Source of the DNA: Lasiosphaeris hirsuta
Taxonomy: Eukaryota > Ascomycota > Sordariomycetes > Sordariales > Lasiosphaeriaceae
Length of the DNA: 64,000 nt
Assembly: GCA_030549175.1 (NCBI GenBank)
Contig: JAUKUA010000008.1
Span: 310,001 to 374,000, forward strand
Direction: 5' to 3'
Made by a program: the position numbers and the translations under genes. Of this stretch, positions 61,458 through 64,000 are shown piece by piece. Below the pieces are notes generated by a model. The model saw only the letters and a list, made by a program, of their open reading frames with translations. It did no database searches and was not told the origin of the DNA. Position 1 is the stretch's first letter; the number at the start of each line of letters is the position of its first letter.

Positions 61458-61943
61458 CTAACAAGTGGAATGCACCAACCCCCCAACCTTATTTCCTCCC
61501 TCAACCAACTCATTATAAAGCCTCACCGCCTCCTTCGTCTCCGCAACATAAACCTTCACTCCCCTCCCCTCTAACCTCTCAACAACCCCCTCCGCAACCT
61601 CCAGCCGTTCCTGCATGCCTTTGGACAGTACAACGACCGTGGCGCCATGAGCAAGCAGCTCCTCCACGTCGGCGAGCTGGATCCCTGGCTTGTGGCGGGT
61701 ACCAGTCTCGTTCCAGTCCCAGGGGCGGGCGCCGCCTGGGTAGAGTTTGATGTCTTTAATTGTGTCAAGGGTGAGTCCATTTGTGGGGGAGATGGAGATT
61801 TTGCCCCAGGATAAAGAGGTGATAAAGGGGGATGGGTTGGAGGTGATTGGTGTGGTCGCGGGGACAGTGGTGTCGTCCTTGGCGGTAGCTTTGGCTTCCG
61901 TTAGTGGAGAGTTAGATGCCTGGGTTCCGGGCGCGATATCCAT
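61458..61943 (-). CDS. Mth938/AAMDC-domain protein
   Basis: An intronless frame of 161 residues. An N-terminal low-complexity stretch (Ala, Thr, Pro, about residues 1-40) precedes a Mth938-like domain. Readable: SLSWGKISI, then LDTIKDIKLYPGGARPWDW, NETGTRHKPGIQ, DVEELLAHGATVVVLSKGM, RLEGRGVKVYVAETKEAVRL and a C-terminal GGLVHSTC. This domain family includes human AAMDC and relatives of the mitochondrial complex I assembly factor NDUFAF3; the biochemical role in fungi is unclear. The start is the only upstream ATG in frame before the domain. Length and domain are complete. Neighbours give no functional clue. Confidence 0.88.
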   Translation of the reverse strand: MDIAPGTQASNSPLTEAKATAKDDTTVPATTPITSNPSPFITSLSWGKISISPTNGLTLDTIKDIKLYPGGARPWDWNETGTRHKPGIQLADVEELLAHGATVVVLSKGMQERLEVAEGVVERLEGRGVKVYVAETKEAVRLYNELVEGGNKVGGLVHSTC

Positions 61944-62580
61944 TTTCGTGGTTATCTAGGTATCACTATTGTGCTGATTTTCTTTGGGCATTTGGTGTCA
62001 TGGTTTTTGGGCTCCTTCAAAGAGGTCGTGCCGTACTGACCCCGCACTCTTGAAAGGCCCATCGGCTCTGCTGCCTAATAATAGCGCTGGCACGGCACTA
62101 TGATGGAACACGTGGGCCTTTTTCATTCCGAAAGGTTGCATGCACAGCTCGCATCTAACGAAAAGAGGAACTAATCTTCCTCATGGTGTTGGAGGTTGCT
62201 TATGTGTGTGCGAGGTGAGAGAGAGACAGCTATGGTCTTTGACAGATGCGCTCTCGATTTTCTTTCTGTGCACCTGGAAACTCATAGACCCTTTCTGGTG
62301 TGGTCTCATTCATTTCTACAATCTCCTTGTTCAGTAACGTCGCTACGTCAGGTGTAACACAGTTTTTTCCCCCTAAAACCGGAAACGACTATAGTCACAA
62401 CAGGATACTCTAGGCCTGTCGCTTCTGTTCCTATTGTAGAAGGCCGTACCCTAAACATAGAGGACGTCACTGTCCACAATAATGAAGCGACTTTTTCCAC
62501 TATCCACATGTTACATACACCCCGCTTTTTACACTCACCGCCCTGCAGCCACAACGAGCTTAGGGTTACAACGGCCGTCA
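61944..62580. other. Intergenic region, no supported gene
   Basis: Upstream region of the AAMDC-domain gene. Several short open frames lack domains. A GA-rich run (gtgagagagagacag) lies at about 62,215-62,230. Confidence 0.45.
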
Positions 62581-62733
62581 ACACACGGTCGCACTCCATC
62601 GCAGTCAATTGCAGTCAATTGAACACTCAATTCAACGCTATTACAGCGATTTAAATCGCTCAAATCCATCAAAAACGCAATAAAGGCTCCATTAACACCA
62701 TAACTATGCACCACTGGCCCTCCCACTGGCCAT
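62581..62733 (+). repeat. Right copy of the duplicated segment with a 16-base palindrome
   Basis: Matches 53207-53345 in direct orientation. The palindrome AGCGATTTAAATCGCT is at 62645-62660. The right copy has the word gcagtcaatt twice in tandem. It is followed by short repeats of ctacctgccctg. Confidence 0.8.
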
Positions 62734-62763
62734 ACTACCTGCCCTGCTACCTGCCCTGCTACC

Positions 62764-63270
62764 TGCCCTAGGCTTGCGCATAGTGCTGCGGCCGCACGGC
62801 AAGTGTAAGGGGGAGCTGCCGTGCGAGCAGTGCACCAGGGGAGGACACGAGTGTATCTGGGTGGAATGGGCCAACACCCCGTGGGGCGTGAAGACCCGGA
62901 GGGGGCCCACCGGGCCGGTAGAACCTAACCGCGGCCTACTAAGAATGGTAGGAAGCGACCCGGCCGGCAAACCACGGTTACTAGAGAGTCGAGTTTAGGA
63001 GGAAGCCCCCCCCCCGGAGCTGAGGCTGCTAAGGAAGTAGCTTACCACGCTACTAGTAGAGAGAACTAGCCACGGCAACTTCTACTTATACCAAGAGAGG
63101 ATTAGCTATGACCTAAAGACCTGGCGGTCCTATATATACGGGATAAAGAACCCGGTCATATCTTCAAGTACCTATTTAACTCTAGGGCCCTACCGATCCT
63201 CCCTAGAGGAGGCTTCCCGCTACAGCTCATATTTCATAGTAAGCCGATACTAGCCCTATTTAGGCTGTTC
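62764..63270 (+). pseudogene. Zn2Cys6 transcription factor gene relic
   Basis: The plus strand reads RPHGKCKGELPCEQCTRGGHECIWVE, here given as the Cys spacing C-x5-C-x2-C-x6-C, the second half of a fungal Zn2Cys6 DNA-binding domain. The first half is present only out of frame: ACA*C directly upstream, with a TAG and a one- or two-base shift before RPHGK. The frame continues to 62,997 (WANTPWGVKTRRGPTG) and stops. From about 63,041 to 63,225 another frame is open for some 60 codons (NFYLYQERISYDLKTWRSYI, then TAG). C-run gcccccccccccgg at about 63,005 may mark a further shift. Dead; the original regulator is unknown. Confidence 0.6.
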
Positions 63271-63716
63271 ATAGGAAGTTTAACCCCGGGAAGAAAATGC
63301 TGGGGAATAATAGGAGAACAAAATATCCTACAGACTGATAATTACCAGGAGTACAACCTCGCAGTCTCGATAAAGTTGCGTACTTTGAGAGGTGGGTCTT
63401 AATTGCTAGGACCCTTCCTTTTGTCGAGTATCGGAATGTTTACGTTGGCGGATTTTGGGTTATGGAAAGGGTAGGATGGACTTACGCCGGAAAAATCTTT
63501 GCAGAAACACCAAATGCCCAGTCGCAGCGCGGACTTGGTGCGAATCTCATCATCTCAGTAATCACTAACACCAACAAGAGTCATGCAGACCATTCTTCAT
63601 CTAATCGCATGCGTTGCTCTTATGATCCTCCCTGCCCAGAGCGAGGTCGGCCGTCACCGTGGCTACGACGATATCAACTATGTGATGAGGGAATGCATGT
63701 GGTTATGATGTTGAAA
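63271..63716. other. No supported gene
   Basis: Normal to slightly AT-rich sequence between the Zn2Cys6 relic and the stop of the next gene. A plus-strand frame at 63462-63785 overlaps that gene antisense and has no domain. Confidence 0.4.
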
Positions 63717-64000
63717 CTATCCTATGTGTGGTATGTTGCTCGCCCATGTTGCGATGTAACTGGAAGGAGAGAGGTAGTATGTTGACCGGAACGCTTCGAC
63801 AAGAAGAAACAACCTCACAAAACAATAAACTATTGCCCCCAGCATACAAAAGAAGTAGTTAAGGTTCGCCCGCCAGCCTGTGGATCTCATAAGTAGGAAC
63901 CGAAGCAGCATGAACCCGAGCGGGAGACAGGCCGCAAGAAGGCTAGAGATCCGCCACAATAGCTGTTCGACGGCTGATGGAAACTGAAAGTTCCATGCCA
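63717..64000 (-). CDS. Integral membrane protein, C-terminal part (runs off the right edge)
   Basis: The minus-strand frame is open from the window edge to the stop at 63717, about 94 codons. It begins AWNFQFPSAVEQLLWRISSL, followed by two hydrophobic segments (about AACLPLGFMLLRFLL and FFCMLGAIVYCFVRLFLLV) and the tail EAFRSTYYLSPSSYIATWAS followed by NIPHIG. The VExxLWR, RLFLLVExFRS and TWAS-IPHI signatures are typical of the C-terminus of a widespread family of uncharacterised fungal membrane proteins. The 5' part lies outside the window, so length and function cannot be judged. No internal stop. Confidence 0.75.
   Translation of the reverse strand, partial: AWNFQFPSAVEQLLWRISSLLAACLPLGFMLLRFLLMRSTGWRANLNYFFCMLGAIVYCFVRLFLLVEAFRSTYYLSPSSYIATWASNIPHIG

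Noticed and set aside
1..64000. CRISPR array, phage or bacterial operon
   Set aside because: No short regularly spaced repeats, no ribosome-binding sites or operon structure; introns and gene families are fungal.

Overview
The window reads as chromosomal DNA of a filamentous ascomycete (Pezizomycotina). The evidence is short introns of about 50-70 bases with GTRNGT donors and CTRAC branch points, fungal gene families (GMC oxidoreductase, Zn2Cys6 domain, Myb/SANT, Mth938/AAMDC), chromovirus and Tad-like retroelements, and a large AT-rich block with the transition pattern of repeat-induced point mutation (RIP). Species cannot be named from the sequence.

Layout. (1) 1-4865, balanced base composition: one well-supported three-exon gene (Myb/SANT protein, minus strand, 2996-916) and otherwise no convincing gene. 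(2) About 4866-51567, an AT-rich block of nearly 47 kb with sharp edges, made almost wholly of nested, RIP-mutated LTR retrotransposons. Family A is a Ty3/Gypsy chromovirus with 234-base LTRs: a complete 9,577-base copy at 13755-23331, a 5'-truncated inverted copy at 4890-9777 and a solo LTR at 37111-37344. Family B is a second chromovirus with LTRs of about 1.34 kb: complete copies II (27469-36169) and IV (37481-46374), and partial copies I, III, V and VI. Family C is a 243-base solo-LTR-like repeat, with two full copies and one fragment. Perfect 5-base target duplications fix the insertion order: copies II and IV and the family A solo LTR lie inside copy III; the full family A element and two family C repeats lie inside copy I. 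No host gene was found in this block. (3) About 51568-58534, a graveyard with normal GC: an amidase relic, a Tad-like LINE 3' fragment, and a fungal gene whose reading frame is broken only by stops that single C-to-T or G-to-A changes can explain. (4) 58535-64000, apparently intact genes: a secreted GMC oxidoreductase (three exons), a Mth938/AAMDC-domain protein and the C-terminal end of a membrane protein running off the right edge, plus a decayed Zn2Cys6 gene and a duplicated segment of about 140 bases also found at 53.2 kb.

The intact genes do not form an obvious pathway or cluster. The main story is genome defence: RIP has silenced every retroelement and appears to have leaked into flanking duplicated genes. 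The least expected item is a long coding relic downstream of the chromodomain in family A (ORF3), present in both long copies. All alignments were done by eye, so counts and edges of degraded features are approximate unless a target duplication fixes them.
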